Shown: positions 16,766 through 24,915, counted from the first letter of the stretch. The stretch: 54,624 nucleotides of DNA from Anaerolineaceae bacterium (GCA_012514775.1 JAAYZQ010000294.1:1-54624); one strand, 5' to 3'. A program made the numbers and translations. Notes: generated from the sequence alone by a model not told the origin.

Positions 16766-16817
16766 GCCTCGGGTTCCTCCAATCTGTCCGTGTCCTATTT
16801 CCTCAAGCGCCGCAGAG

Positions 16818-17288
16818 TCACCGGCGCAGGGTGGCCACCAACCGCTTCGGATGGAGCAGCAGGTCGAGGGCGTCGTGGATATGGGCGACAACCAGGTCGC
16901 CCGCCCCCAGGGCCGCCAAGGCCAGCCCTTCCTGCCCCAGGACGGCGATGCCCAGGGCGGCGGTCGCCAGCATCCCGGCATCGTTCGCCCCGTTGCCGAT
17001 GGCGACCACCGATGCTGCTCCCAGCCTCTCCACGAGCGCCTGCTTCTCCTTCGTCTCCTGCCCCCTGTGCACCAGGGCCAGGCGCACGCCCAGCTCTTCG
17101 GCCACCGTCGCGGCACGGCCATGGGTGTCGGCCGTGGCCAGGTGAACGACCAGGCGCGGCGACAGCACGGCCAGCCGGTCGGCCAGGCCGGGCAGGAGCT
17201 TCCCGTCGAGGGCCACGGTGCCATTCAGGTCCAGGACCAGGTGTACCAGGGCCAGCGTGGCCCGGCCGGGGATCTCGACTTCTATCAA
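16818..17288 (-). CDS. HAD-family phosphatase resembling a free P-type-ATPase P domain
   Basis: A 156-aa cytosolic protein of the 'soluble P-type ATPase-like phosphatase' group. HAD motif I is LDLNGTVALDG near residue 20. The C-terminal motif is AIGNGANDAGMLATAALGIAVLGQEG, as in the P domain of heavy-metal P-type ATPases, but there is no membrane part. The most likely start is a TTG behind GGGGAGGG; another in-frame TTG lies at 17330. It sits between the Mrp and NifU-like genes. The family's physiological substrate is unknown. Confidence 0.75.
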   Translation of the reverse strand: MIEVEIPGRATLALVHLVLDLNGTVALDGKLLPGLADRLAVLSPRLVVHLATADTHGRAATVAEELGVRLALVHRGQETKEKQALVERLGAASVVAIGNGANDAGMLATAALGIAVLGQEGLALAALGAGDLVVAHIHDALDLLLHPKRLVATLRR

Positions 17289-17371
17289 CGCGACCCTCCC
17301 CTGAAGCTCCTTTCGTTGCCCGGACGGCAATGGCGCCGCTTCTCGGGCAGATGCGCGCCCGGGGGCAGCGT

Positions 17372-17845
17372 TCAGGCATCGCCGGCCGGCTCCTCGGGTT
17401 TCTCGTAGTTCAGGATCGCCAGGCGCAGCGTGTTAACGGCCAGCGAAGCACAGTGCTCGTGCTCCGGGGGCAGGCCATCCAGGGCAGCGACGAGGTCGGT
17501 GGCCCGAATGGCAGCCGCCTCCTCCAGGGTCTTGCCCAGCGCCATCCTGGTCAACATGCTGCCGCAGGCAACCGTCGGCCCGCAGCCGTCGGTCATGAAC
17601 GTGGCCCGCACGATTTGCGGGCCGTCCAGCCGCAAGAAGACCTCCATTCGGTCGCCGCACGCTCCGTTCAGGCCGGCGTGCCCATCGGGATCGAGCATGG
17701 CCCCCAAGTTCCTGGGGTTTCGCGCCTCTTCCAGGACCTTGGCCGAATAACGAGCGGCCTCCTGCCTGGCGATCTCTTCCATGAGCTCGGCGATGAGGCG
17801 ATCCATGTCGGGTGTTTGCTCTCCCGCCACATTATCCTCCATCAT
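17372..17845 (-). CDS. NifU/IscU-like iron-sulfur scaffold protein
   Basis: A 157-aa protein. The body starting MDRLIAELMEEIARQEAARYSAKVLEEARNP resembles the IscU/NifU N-terminal fold. The three scaffold cysteines can be placed in NGACGDRMEV, TDGCGPTVACGS and HEHCASLAVNTLR. The NGACGD pattern is the NifU-type metal site. It should assemble or accept [2Fe-2S]/[4Fe-4S] clusters in the cytoplasm. The start is uncertain: ATGs at 17845 and 17842, and another before MDRLIAE. The upstream NifX-like gene ends 13 nt before it. Confidence 0.85.
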   Translation of the reverse strand: MMEDNVAGEQTPDMDRLIAELMEEIARQEAARYSAKVLEEARNPRNLGAMLDPDGHAGLNGACGDRMEVFLRLDGPQIVRATFMTDGCGPTVACGSMLTRMALGKTLEEAAAIRATDLVAALDGLPPEHEHCASLAVNTLRLAILNYEKPEEPAGDA

Positions 17846-17858
17846 ACGTCGCCGGCAC

Positions 17859-18341
17859 CTACCCGAGCCGCCCCAGCCGCCGGGCCGTTTCTTCCAATTG
17901 CTGCCGCAGCAGATCTGCTTCCTCCCGCAGCCGCTCCAGCTCGTCCTTCTCGTATTCGCCCTCGGCGGGCAGCTCGTGGCCGTGCTCCTGGCTCTCACGG
18001 CAAGGCGCCGCCCCCTTGAGTTGCCCGCCCAGGTAGTGCTCCACCGCCTGCTTCACAGTGCCATAGGCCCCGGTCACGCCCTCGATGCCGTATTGCTGAA
18101 AGAACATGATTGCCCGGCCGCCCATGCCGCCGGTGAGCATGACGTTGGCCCCGTGGCTGGCGATAAAGCCCGGTACTTGCCCTGGCTGGTGGTTGCCATA
18201 GTACGGATTGTCCACCGACTGCACCTCCCGGATCTCCTGGCCCTCCACGTCCACCAGGACAAAGTGAGGGCAACGCCCAAAGTGCGGGCTGACTATGCTA
18301 TTCAAACCCTCGTTGTTGTCGGCCGAAACTGCAATGCGCAT
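17859..18341 (-). CDS. NifX/NifB-type dinitrogenase cofactor-binding domain protein with coiled-coil tail (copy 2)
   Basis: A 160-aa protein. Residues 1-105 are a NifX/NafY/NifB-C-like domain: MRIAVSADNNEGLNSIVSPHFGRCPHFVLVD, then ANVMLTGGMGGRAIMFFQQYGIEGV. The HFGRC signature is present. From about residue 125 there is a charged coiled coil (ELERLREEADLLRQQLEETARRL). These proteins bind iron-sulfur or metal clusters in transit. No nitrogenase genes are in the window, so the role is generic metallocluster handling, which is inference. It lies 3 nt from the first NifX-like gene. Confidence 0.88.
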   Translation of the reverse strand: MRIAVSADNNEGLNSIVSPHFGRCPHFVLVDVEGQEIREVQSVDNPYYGNHQPGQVPGFIASHGANVMLTGGMGGRAIMFFQQYGIEGVTGAYGTVKQAVEHYLGGQLKGAAPCRESQEHGHELPAEGEYEKDELERLREEADLLRQQLEETARRLGRLG

Positions 18342-18344
18342 CGC

Positions 18345-18905
18345 TCATCCCTCCCCTTTTTCCGTATCGCGTTCCAATTGCTGGATCCGATCCATCGTTT
18401 CGGCCAGTTGCTGCCGCAGCGCCTTCAGTGTCTCTCCAAGCTGCGCCAGTTCCTGGTCCGACTCGGCAGCGGTCCCCTGTGCCGGCAGGCTCGCCGTCGC
18501 CGGCTGGTGCGCGGCACCGGAGTTTCCCCGGCCGGCGCCACGGCCCATGCCCGCGTGGGCGGCGACGTTGGCACCGCCCATGGGCTGCAGGCGCTGTGCC
18601 TTGTAACCCTCTACCGCCTGGCGGACGGTACCTTCGGACACCATGTAGGCGGGGATGTCCGCTGCCCGTAGGACGTCAAAAGCGTTGGGCCCCAGGTTGC
18701 CGGTGAGGACCGCCTGCACGCCTTGCTCTACCACGAACTGGGCGGCCTGGATGCCGGCCCCCCCGCCCTGGTTCATCGCCGGGTTGGGCAGAGCCCGATA
18801 CTCGCCCGTGGCCGTGTCAACCAGGATGTAGGTGGGACAGCGCCCAAAGACCGGACTGGCCGGTGCATCCAGGCTCTCTCCCTCCGCCGAGACTATGATT
18901 CGCAT
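18345..18905 (-). CDS. NifX/NifB-type cofactor-binding domain protein with coiled-coil tail (copy 1)
   Basis: A 186-aa paralogue of the next gene. The ATG at 18905 follows CAGGAGG with good spacing. Domain: MRIIVSAEGESLDAPASPVFGRCPTYILVD with FGRC, then QAVLTGNLGPNAFDVLRAADIPAYMV. A Gly/Ala/Arg linker (GMGRGAGRGNSG) leads into a coiled coil (LGETLKALRQQLAETMDRIQQLERD). The HFGRC of the sister protein is VFGRC here, so the histidine is missing. It is the first structural gene after the PadR regulator. Confidence 0.88.
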   Translation of the reverse strand: MRIIVSAEGESLDAPASPVFGRCPTYILVDTATGEYRALPNPAMNQGGGAGIQAAQFVVEQGVQAVLTGNLGPNAFDVLRAADIPAYMVSEGTVRQAVEGYKAQRLQPMGGANVAAHAGMGRGAGRGNSGAAHQPATASLPAQGTAAESDQELAQLGETLKALRQQLAETMDRIQQLERDTEKGEG

Positions 18906-18974
18906 TCTAAATCCTCCTGAACGATCTATTTGGATGCGCGCGAACGCGCCTTGCAACGTGTTATATGACACCCT

Positions 18975-19367
18975 TCATCGGTGTGCTGCCATGTGCGAGT
19001 CGTAGGTGTCCAGAAATATGTGCAAGACCCGATCGGTCTCGCGTAGATCTTGGACCCACCCGGCGAGATGGCGGTCGCCCTCTTCCGTCAGGCAATACAA
19101 CCGGCGCGCCGGGCCGGGGTTGCTCGTATCCCAGTGCGAAACGACCAGGCCCTGTTCCTCTAATCCACGGAGCAGCCGGTACACGGTGCTCAGATCTACG
19201 GGATTCTGGTCAAAACCGAAGGGTCCAAGGCTGTCCAGCAGCTCATAGCCGTGGACTTCATCGCAGTGCAACAACAGCAGCAAGCAAGGCTCCAGAAAAC
19301 GCTGGATGCGCCGGGGGCAAGCATCCGCTGCCTGTTCACTTGTCCAGCGCTTTTGACCCTGGGGCAC
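18975..19367 (-). CDS. PadR-family transcriptional regulator (minus-strand copy)
   Basis: A 130-aa winged-helix protein. It has FLEPCLLLLLHCDEVHGYELLD, the usual PadR start, then LSTVYRLLRGLEEQGLVVSHWD (recognition helix and wing) and ARRLYCLTEEGDRHL. A C-terminal helix for dimerisation follows. It starts at a GTG with GGGAG upstream. It reads toward the NifX-like genes and is transcribed from a consensus promoter at 19413-19441, back to back with another PadR gene. It probably controls its own operon and perhaps the sister unit. Confidence 0.88.
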   Translation of the reverse strand: MPQGQKRWTSEQAADACPRRIQRFLEPCLLLLLHCDEVHGYELLDSLGPFGFDQNPVDLSTVYRLLRGLEEQGLVVSHWDTSNPGPARRLYCLTEEGDRHLAGWVQDLRETDRVLHIFLDTYDSHMAAHR

Positions 19368-19412
19368 AACCCTGTTCTCCCTTCATTTTCCATCTATGTG
19401 CAGTGCGCACGT

Positions 19413-19441
19413 ATAATAGCATATTTTCCACAGGTTGTCAA
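19413..19441 (-). promoter_or_regulatory. Minus-strand promoter of the PadR/NifX operon
   Basis: Read on the minus strand: TTGACA, a 17-nt spacer, TATTAT, with TGC just before the -10 (extended -10). A perfect GTGCGCAC palindrome lies immediately downstream at 19403-19410 and could be an operator. Confidence 0.8.
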
Positions 19442-19469
19442 GTATTGCGGACAAGATGCAAATCATCTA

Positions 19470-19498
19470 TTGACAAATCGTCACTAGTATGCTATACT
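19470..19498 (+). promoter_or_regulatory. Plus-strand promoter of the second PadR gene
   Basis: TTGACA (19470-19475), 17-nt spacer, TATACT (19493-19498), with an extended -10 TGC as in the opposing promoter. The -35 boxes of the two promoters are 28 nt apart, back to back. Confidence 0.82.
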
Positions 19499-19507
19499 GC
19501 CAGCATA
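19488..19507 (+). promoter_or_regulatory. Probable PadR operator
   Basis: Inverted repeat TATGCT-N8-AGCATA over the -10 element of the plus-strand promoter. Known PadR operators are ATGT-N8-ACAT-like, so this spacing and position fit autorepression. The half-site TATGCTAT also occurs over the minus-strand -10. Confidence 0.6.
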
Positions 19508-19538
19508 AGGCCATTCGAGGACGTAGAGGGAGGGGCAA

Positions 19539-19943
19539 ATGGCGGGAAGAGGTCGAGGGCATCGCTGGCGGCAACGAGGGTACTCGCGCCGGGCAGTTCG
19601 TTTCCTGGAGCCTACGCTGCTCCTCCTTCTGCATCATGGCCCGGCCCACGGCTACACGCTCCTGGCGGAGCTGGAGTCATTTGGCCTGGGGGACAGCGAC
19701 CCGAGCGTCCTTTACAGGGCACTTCGGGACATGGAAGAAAAGGGATGGGTGAGCTCCTACTGGGAGGAGGAACAGACCCAGGGTCCCCCACGTCGGGTCT
19801 ATCGCCTCACCGAGGAGGGCAACGAGGTGTTGCGCTGGTGGACGGACGACCTGCACGAGACGGCCCAGATCATCGACAACTTTCTTAACACCTACCGGCG
19901 TCACATGGAAGAGGGAGAAGGTGAATATCATGGCAATGGCTGA
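19539..19943 (+). CDS. PadR-family transcriptional regulator (plus-strand copy)
   Basis: A 134-aa winged-helix protein, clearly a paralogue of the minus-strand PadR (shared LEPxLLLLLH, HGYxLL, VLYRALRDMEEKGWV, RRVYRLTEEG and a terminal TYRRHM). The N-terminus is Arg/Gly-rich. The ATG has GGGAGGGGCAA upstream. It has its own promoter and putative operator. The DUF5320 gene starts 17 nt after its stop, so it probably regulates that gene. Confidence 0.88.
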   Translation: MAGRGRGHRWRQRGYSRRAVRFLEPTLLLLLHHGPAHGYTLLAELESFGLGDSDPSVLYRALRDMEEKGWVSSYWEEEQTQGPPRRVYRLTEEGNEVLRWWTDDLHETAQIIDNFLNTYRRHMEEGEGEYHGNG

Positions 19944-19959
19944 AAGGAGGTGGTGCGAG

Positions 19960-20346
19960 ATGCCAGCAGGAGATAGAACAGGACCCCTGGGAATGGGGCC
20001 GATGACCGGCCGAGGAGCCGGCTACTGCAGCGGCTACGAAATGCCCGGCTGGAGCAACCCGATGCCTGGTCGTGGCTTTGGCCGCGGCGGGATGTGGGGA
20101 GGCGCCCGAGGCGGCCGCGGCGGAGGCGGTGGCTGGCGCCACCGGAACTGGTTCTACGCTACGGGCGTGCCGGGTTGGGCACGCTTCGGAGCCGGTCCGG
20201 CCTGGGAGTATGGCCCCGGTGTTGCCGCGGCCGTGATGCCCAGTGCCGAGCAAGAGCTTACAGCTCTTCGGCAGCAGGCTGAGTGGCTGAAAGAGCAACT
20301 GGACGCTATCGCACAGCGCATGGCGGAACTGGGCAACGAAGGATAA
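19960..20346 (+). CDS. DUF5320 domain protein
   Basis: A 128-aa protein opening with MPAGDRTGPLGMGPMTGRGAGYC, the hallmark of DUF5320. The middle is Gly/Arg/Trp-rich. The C-terminal ~35 residues form a coiled coil (EQELTALRQQAEWLKEQLDAIAQRMAEL). The ATG at 19960 has a near-perfect GAAAGGAGGTG site. In anaerobes this family recurs beside NifX-like and Mrp genes, as here. Function is unknown; the tail resembles those on both NifX-like proteins and suggests oligomerisation with them. Confidence 0.85.
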   Translation: MPAGDRTGPLGMGPMTGRGAGYCSGYEMPGWSNPMPGRGFGRGGMWGGARGGRGGGGGWRHRNWFYATGVPGWARFGAGPAWEYGPGVAAAVMPSAEQELTALRQQAEWLKEQLDAIAQRMAELGNEG

Positions 20347-20353
20347 GTAGATC

Positions 20354-20400
20354 CCTCGGGGCGGGCGGCTTTTCCGCGCGGTCGAGCGTCCGCCCCGAGG
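20354..20400 (+). terminator. GC-rich hairpin after the DUF5320 gene
   Basis: An 11-bp perfect stem CCTCGGGGCGG / CCGCCCCGAGG with a 25-nt loop, 8 nt after the stop codon. No T-run follows, so termination is likely but unproven. Confidence 0.5.
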
Positions 20401-20459
20401 CCCCCACCGGTCACCCGGCAGGTGCCTACATTATACTACACCTGCTCGAGGAGGTCGAA

Positions 20460-20858
20460 ATGACGTTGAACCTGTGGCGCGTCGTATTAGGCCTGGTGAT
20501 TGCCGCGCATGGCATCGGGCACATGTTCTTCCTGGTGCCCACGTTGGGCCTGGCACAATGGGGGTTTGCTGGCCGCTCCTGGCTGTTGAGCGGCAACGTT
20601 CCAGACACCCTGATCAAGATCGTGGGCAGCATCCTGTGGGTGCTGGCCATCGCCGGCTTTGTCGCCGCTGCGGGCGGCTTGTGGAGCCAGCAGGCGTGGT
20701 GGCGGGGCATCGCCATGGCTTCGTCTATCGTGTCGCTGTTGGGCCTGGCGCTCTTTGTCCAACCGACCCAGCCCTTTGTGAGCGCAGCGGTGTTGGACAT
20801 TGTCATCCTGGTGGCCCTCATCCTGCGCTGGCCGCCTGTCGACCTGGTAGGCGCCTAG
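20460..20858 (+). CDS. Hypothetical membrane protein with four helices
   Basis: A 132-aa protein. The ATG follows GAGGAGGTCGAA. Hydrophobic segments lie at about residues 5-28, 55-73, 81-98 and 104-124. A short polar loop, GIGHMFFLVPTLGLAQWGFAGRSW, follows the first helix. I do not recognise a named family. It may be read from its own promoter (a TATACT-like element lies at about 20431-20436 with no good -35), since a hairpin separates it from DUF5320. Confidence 0.7.
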   Translation: MTLNLWRVVLGLVIAAHGIGHMFFLVPTLGLAQWGFAGRSWLLSGNVPDTLIKIVGSILWVLAIAGFVAAAGGLWSQQAWWRGIAMASSIVSLLGLALFVQPTQPFVSAAVLDIVILVALILRWPPVDLVGA

Positions 20859-21034
20859 CCATCCAAAAGCAACTTGCCCCTCCTTTGGCAACCTCAACCC
20901 GGCCAAGGGCAGCTCCGTTCCAGCCTGCGGCTCGGCCAGCGTAGGCTACGTTTCCCTGGCCAGGCGCGGCGCAACCCTGGCACGATGGAAGAGGCCCCGC
21001 GCCACCAGGACCGAGAAGGCCATTCCCCAGGAAG

Positions 21035-22288
21035 CTACCTGGAGCGCCGAGCTGCCTGGTGCGGACGAGACGGTTCCCCTTTGTCCGCAGTGACGGCATC
21101 GGCTGATCCTGCCGCCTGTTCCTGCGGCATAAAAGCCAGGCTGACGAGAAAGCCGGCGGCCATGATGATGGCGCCGCTGAGATAGGGCAAGTTGTAATCG
21201 AGGTCAAAGGCAAACCCCGCCCAGATGGGGCCGACGACACGGCCCAGGCTGTTGAACGAGTTGTTGAGGCCCATGGCCGCTCCCTGGTACACCCCTGCGC
21301 GCCGGGAGATGAGCGAGATGACGGCGGGGCGCAGCAACGCGTTGGGCAGGGTGAAAAGTCCGGTAGTGATGAGTATCGTCGTCAGATCGCGCGCCGCCAG
21401 CAGCAGGGCAAAGGTGACGGCGCTGGCCAACAGGGTGGCCTTGATGACCGGCGCCTCACCCCAGCGCCGGGTCAGCCGCCCGGTGAGGGCCCCCTGGGTG
21501 AGGGCCGCCACCAGGCCGACGACGGCCAGGATCCAGCCCACCTCCTCCGTGCCATAGCCGAACTTTTTCAGGGCATAGTAGCCAAAGATGCCCTGGAAGT
21601 TGGTCAGCCCAAAGCTCACCAGGAAGGCCAAGAAAAAGAGGACGCCCAGGGGGCCAAAGGACGCCCGCCACAGGTCGCGCAGGGGGCGTAGGGGCCGGGT
21701 GCCGGCCGCTGGCTGGCGGCGGGCCTCGGAAGGCAGCGATTCGGGCAGAAAGAGAAGGACCAGCAGCAGGGTCAGCAGGCAGACGGCCGCGGTGAGAAAA
21801 AAGGGCGTGGACAGCGATTCGCTGCCCAATAGCCCGCCCAACGCCGGGCCGAGGACCATGCCCAGGCCCGTGGCCGCCCCCAGGGCGCCCATGCCGCCGC
21901 CCCGCTCCTCCTCCGAGGTGCTGTCGCCGATGTAGGCCATGGTCGTGGGCATGGTCGCCGCCGAGAGCAGGGCGCCCACCGCCCGCGCGACAAAGAGCAT
22001 CCACAGCTCGGTGGACAGTCCGAAGAACAGCATCGACAGGCCATAGCCCAGCAGCCCAATGGCCAGGACCGGCTTGCGCCCCCGCCGGTCGGAGACGCCG
22101 CCCCACAACGGCGAGGCGACGAGCTGGATGAAGGGCGAGATGGCCACCAACAGCCCCAGCTCGCTGGCGCTGGCGCCCATGCGCTCCACGTAGAAGGGCA
22201 TGATGGGCATGATCATGCCAAATCCCAGCATGACCACACCCAGCGTCAGCGACAGGAGGACGACGTTCTTGCGCTTGCTGCCAGTCAT
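21035..22288 (-). CDS. MFS transporter, TetA/DHA1-like drug exporter
   Basis: A 417-aa, 12-helix major facilitator protein. The start at 22288 overlaps the stop of the upstream gene (TGATG), so translation is coupled. Motif A between helices 2 and 3 is GGVSDRRGRKPVLAIG, and GALGAATGLGMVLGPALGGLLG in helix 5 matches motif C, the antiporter signature of drug:H+ exporters. Cytoplasmic loop in the middle is short and basic (SEARRQPAAGTRPLRPLR). Coupling to a PEP-synthase/rifampicin-phosphotransferase-like enzyme suggests a drug-handling operon. The substrate is unknown. Confidence 0.88.
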   Translation of the reverse strand: MTGSKRKNVVLLSLTLGVVMLGFGMIMPIMPFYVERMGASASELGLLVAISPFIQLVASPLWGGVSDRRGRKPVLAIGLLGYGLSMLFFGLSTELWMLFVARAVGALLSAATMPTTMAYIGDSTSEEERGGGMGALGAATGLGMVLGPALGGLLGSESLSTPFFLTAAVCLLTLLLVLLFLPESLPSEARRQPAAGTRPLRPLRDLWRASFGPLGVLFFLAFLVSFGLTNFQGIFGYYALKKFGYGTEEVGWILAVVGLVAALTQGALTGRLTRRWGEAPVIKATLLASAVTFALLLAARDLTTILITTGLFTLPNALLRPAVISLISRRAGVYQGAAMGLNNSFNSLGRVVGPIWAGFAFDLDYNLPYLSGAIIMAAGFLVSLAFMPQEQAAGSADAVTADKGEPSRPHQAARRSR

Positions 22289-24915
22289 CACAGGATCACT
22301 ATGCCGGCGCTGCCGTCCACGGTGATCGTCTGCCCGCTACGGATGCGCTGCGTGGCCACGCCCGTGCCCAGGACCGCCGGAACGCCGTACTCGCGGGCGA
22401 CGATGGAGCCGTGGCTCAACGGCCCGCCCACGTTGGTCACCACGCCGGCGGCCATGGCAAAGAGCGGCGTCCAGGCCGGGGTGGTGATCTCGGCCACCAG
22501 GATGTCGCCGGGCTGCATCAGGTAAAAGTCCTCGGGGCCGTGCAGGACGCGGGCCGTGCCCGTAACCTGCCCCGGGCTGGCGGCCACGCCTTTGAGGCTG
22601 TCGCCGACCTGGTCCTCGGCGCTGACCGGCTGAAAGGCGCCGGCGTTCACGCCCATGACCCGCGTCTTGGGCGGCAACTGCGGCGGGGGTGTGGCCTTCT
22701 TTTCGGCCCGCCACACGGCCCGGCGATGCCGAACGCGCGGGGAGAAATCCTCCAGTGGCTGGCCGCGATCCAGTGCCTCGGAGCCGCGCTGCACCTCTTC
22801 CCGCTCCAGCCAGTAGATGTCGGCGGCCTGGTCGATGGCGCCCGCCGCGGCGAAGCGGCGGCCCAGCTCGCCCAGCATGTGGCGCAGCAGGGGGTAGCCC
22901 AGGCCAATGTCAAAGATGCTGTCCTCGCGCGCCTGGGTAGCGGTCTGCGCCAGGCGCAGTGTCCAGTGCAGGAAGCGCCGCTTGAGCCCCTTGACCCGGC
23001 CCAGGACGGCCCGGACCACCTCCTCGCGACGCTCGACCGATCGTCGCTGGCGCTCGTGGGGATTCACCCCTTCGCCCCGTATGAACAGCTTGAGTGTCTC
23101 CAGGAGGGGCAGCGGCTCGTCGACTGGCAGCGCCTTGGCAAAGTCCAGGTCGTAGATGCTGTGGCCAAACTCGGCCAGGTGGGCCCGGAAGCGCCGCTGC
23201 CACTCGTGCCAGCCTTCGGGCAGCAGCCCGTCATCGGGCGGTGCTGCGTCGCCGGTCACCTGCGCCGCCAGCCGGTCCGAGGGCGTCGCCAGGAGATAGG
23301 CCGCCAGCTCGTCGCGCTCGCGGCACCACCGGGCCAGGTCGTAGAGCGACTTTTCGGCGCGGATGGGCAGGCTGTCGGCGCCCAGCAGCAGGGTTGGGGC
23401 CGGAGGATCGCCCTCGTGGCGGACCAGCCGATCGTAGACGAAGGTGAAGAGACCCTCCGTCCCGGCGCCGGTCCCGAGGGTGTCCACCTGGAGGGCGGTG
23501 AGATAGTCGGCCATGGCTGCTGCCAGATCCTGGACGCCGTCCAGGAGTTCGGCCGCGGCCAGCGCCTCCAGGGGCCGCTCCTCCCAGCGGGCGATGGCCC
23601 CGGCGTAGCGGGGACGCGCCACCTCGCGCCAGTGACGGTCGGCATCACGCAGCAGGCGCGGGATGGCCGGTCCCATGCGGAACAGGACCCACAGCCAATC
23701 CCGGCAGCCCAGTTGCAGGTGCATGTAGACATAGTCGTTGATCGTCGTGAAATAGCCGTCCAGCACGGTCAGCCCCCCGCCCATCAGCTCGTCCAGGGTG
23801 CGCCGCATGCCCCCGTCGAGGGCGGGCAGGCCCACGGTGCGGAACAGGGGCGTCAGGGGATCGGGCATCAGGTCGGCGACGCTGCCGCGCATGTAGGGCC
23901 CCCTGGGATCGGGCATGGGCCACTCGCTCGGGACGGGCACCTCCGGCTCGGGCAGGGTGGTGATGGGCCGCGCCTGGACGATGGCCAGCGCCCCGTCGGC
24001 CAGGGCCCACTCGATGTCCACGGGCAGGCCGTACAGCGCCTCGATCTGCGCGCCCAGGCGCACCAACTCGGCAGCCGTCGGATCGTCGAGCACGCGGGCG
24101 TGGCGCAGCGCCTCGGGGACCGGCTGCTGCTCGGTGCCGCCATTGACGCGGGCGGTCATCACCTGCTTGTCGGCGATCTGGCGCTCCAGCACCGCACCGC
24201 TGGCCTTGTCCACGGTGAGCGTGTCGGGGGTCACCAGCCCGCCGACGACGGCCTCGCCCAGCCCCCAGGCGGCGCTGAGCACGGCCTCGTCACGGCGGCC
24301 GGTGAGCGGGTTGGCGGTGAACAGAATGCCGGCCGCCTCGGCGGGAACCAGCAATTGGACCACCACCGCCAGGCTCAGGCCCTCCACACCGATGCCCTGC
24401 CGCGCCCGGTAGCCGATGGCCCGCGCCGTCCAGAGCGAGGCCCAACAGCGCTTGACCGCCTCCATCACCGCGCCATAACCCTGGACATTCAGGTAGGTGT
24501 CCTGCTGGCCGGCAAAGCTGGCATTGGGCAGGTCTTCGGCAGTGGCCGAGGAGCGCACGGCCACGACCGGGTCTCGCCCGGGCAGCGCAGCGTAGGCCAG
24601 GGCGATCGCCCCCGCCACGTCCGGCGGCGTCTGCGCCGCGGCGAACAGGGCGTCGATCTCCCGGGAGGCAGCCTCCAGCGTCGCCGGCTGGCCGGCGTCT
24701 ACCGTCTCCAGTGCGGCCAGGATGCCGGGCTGAAGGTCGTAGGCAGCCACGAAGCGACGGTAGGCCGCCGTGGTCACGTGAAAGCCGTCGGGCACCGGCA
24801 GGCCGGCGGCCACGAGGCGGGCCAGTGAGGCCCCCTTGCCGCCCACAGTATCCAGTGAGGCCCGGGGATCGGCCAGGGGCAGCACATAGTCGGCGGATAG
24901 CAGGTTCGCAGCCAT
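22288..24915 (-). CDS. PEP/pyruvate-binding phosphotransferase (PEP-synthase or rifampicin-phosphotransferase-like)
   Basis: An 875-aa three-domain enzyme. Residues 1-330 form the ATP-grasp PPDK_N domain (VGGKGASLARLVAAGLPVPDGF, AVRSSATAEDLPNASFAGQQDTYLNV, ADIEWA-type end). A helical middle domain of ~440 residues follows. The C-terminal swivel domain carries the catalytic His at about 835 in GGPLSHGSIVAREYGVPAV. Length and order match rifampicin phosphotransferase (Rph), which lacks the PEP-binding TIM barrel of true PEP synthase; no such barrel is seen here. So transfer of a phosphate to a small molecule, rather than to pyruvate, is the better guess. The ATG at 24915 is preceded by AAGGAGTGAG. 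Confidence 0.88.
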   Translation of the reverse strand: MAANLLSADYVLPLADPRASLDTVGGKGASLARLVAAGLPVPDGFHVTTAAYRRFVAAYDLQPGILAALETVDAGQPATLEAASREIDALFAAAQTPPDVAGAIALAYAALPGRDPVVAVRSSATAEDLPNASFAGQQDTYLNVQGYGAVMEAVKRCWASLWTARAIGYRARQGIGVEGLSLAVVVQLLVPAEAAGILFTANPLTGRRDEAVLSAAWGLGEAVVGGLVTPDTLTVDKASGAVLERQIADKQVMTARVNGGTEQQPVPEALRHARVLDDPTAAELVRLGAQIEALYGLPVDIEWALADGALAIVQARPITTLPEPEVPVPSEWPMPDPRGPYMRGSVADLMPDPLTPLFRTVGLPALDGGMRRTLDELMGGGLTVLDGYFTTINDYVYMHLQLGCRDWLWVLFRMGPAIPRLLRDADRHWREVARPRYAGAIARWEERPLEALAAAELLDGVQDLAAAMADYLTALQVDTLGTGAGTEGLFTFVYDRLVRHEGDPPAPTLLLGADSLPIRAEKSLYDLARWCRERDELAAYLLATPSDRLAAQVTGDAAPPDDGLLPEGWHEWQRRFRAHLAEFGHSIYDLDFAKALPVDEPLPLLETLKLFIRGEGVNPHERQRRSVERREEVVRAVLGRVKGLKRRFLHWTLRLAQTATQAREDSIFDIGLGYPLLRHMLGELGRRFAAAGAIDQAADIYWLEREEVQRGSEALDRGQPLEDFSPRVRHRRAVWRAEKKATPPPQLPPKTRVMGVNAGAFQPVSAEDQVGDSLKGVAASPGQVTGTARVLHGPEDFYLMQPGDILVAEITTPAWTPLFAMAAGVVTNVGGPLSHGSIVAREYGVPAVLGTGVATQRIRSGQTITVDGSAGIVIL

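Noticed and set aside
20859..21034. A gene or terminator in the gap between the membrane protein and the MFS gene
   Set aside because: Only a weak TTGCC/GGCAA hairpin is present near 20875 and no convincing ORF with a ribosome binding site.
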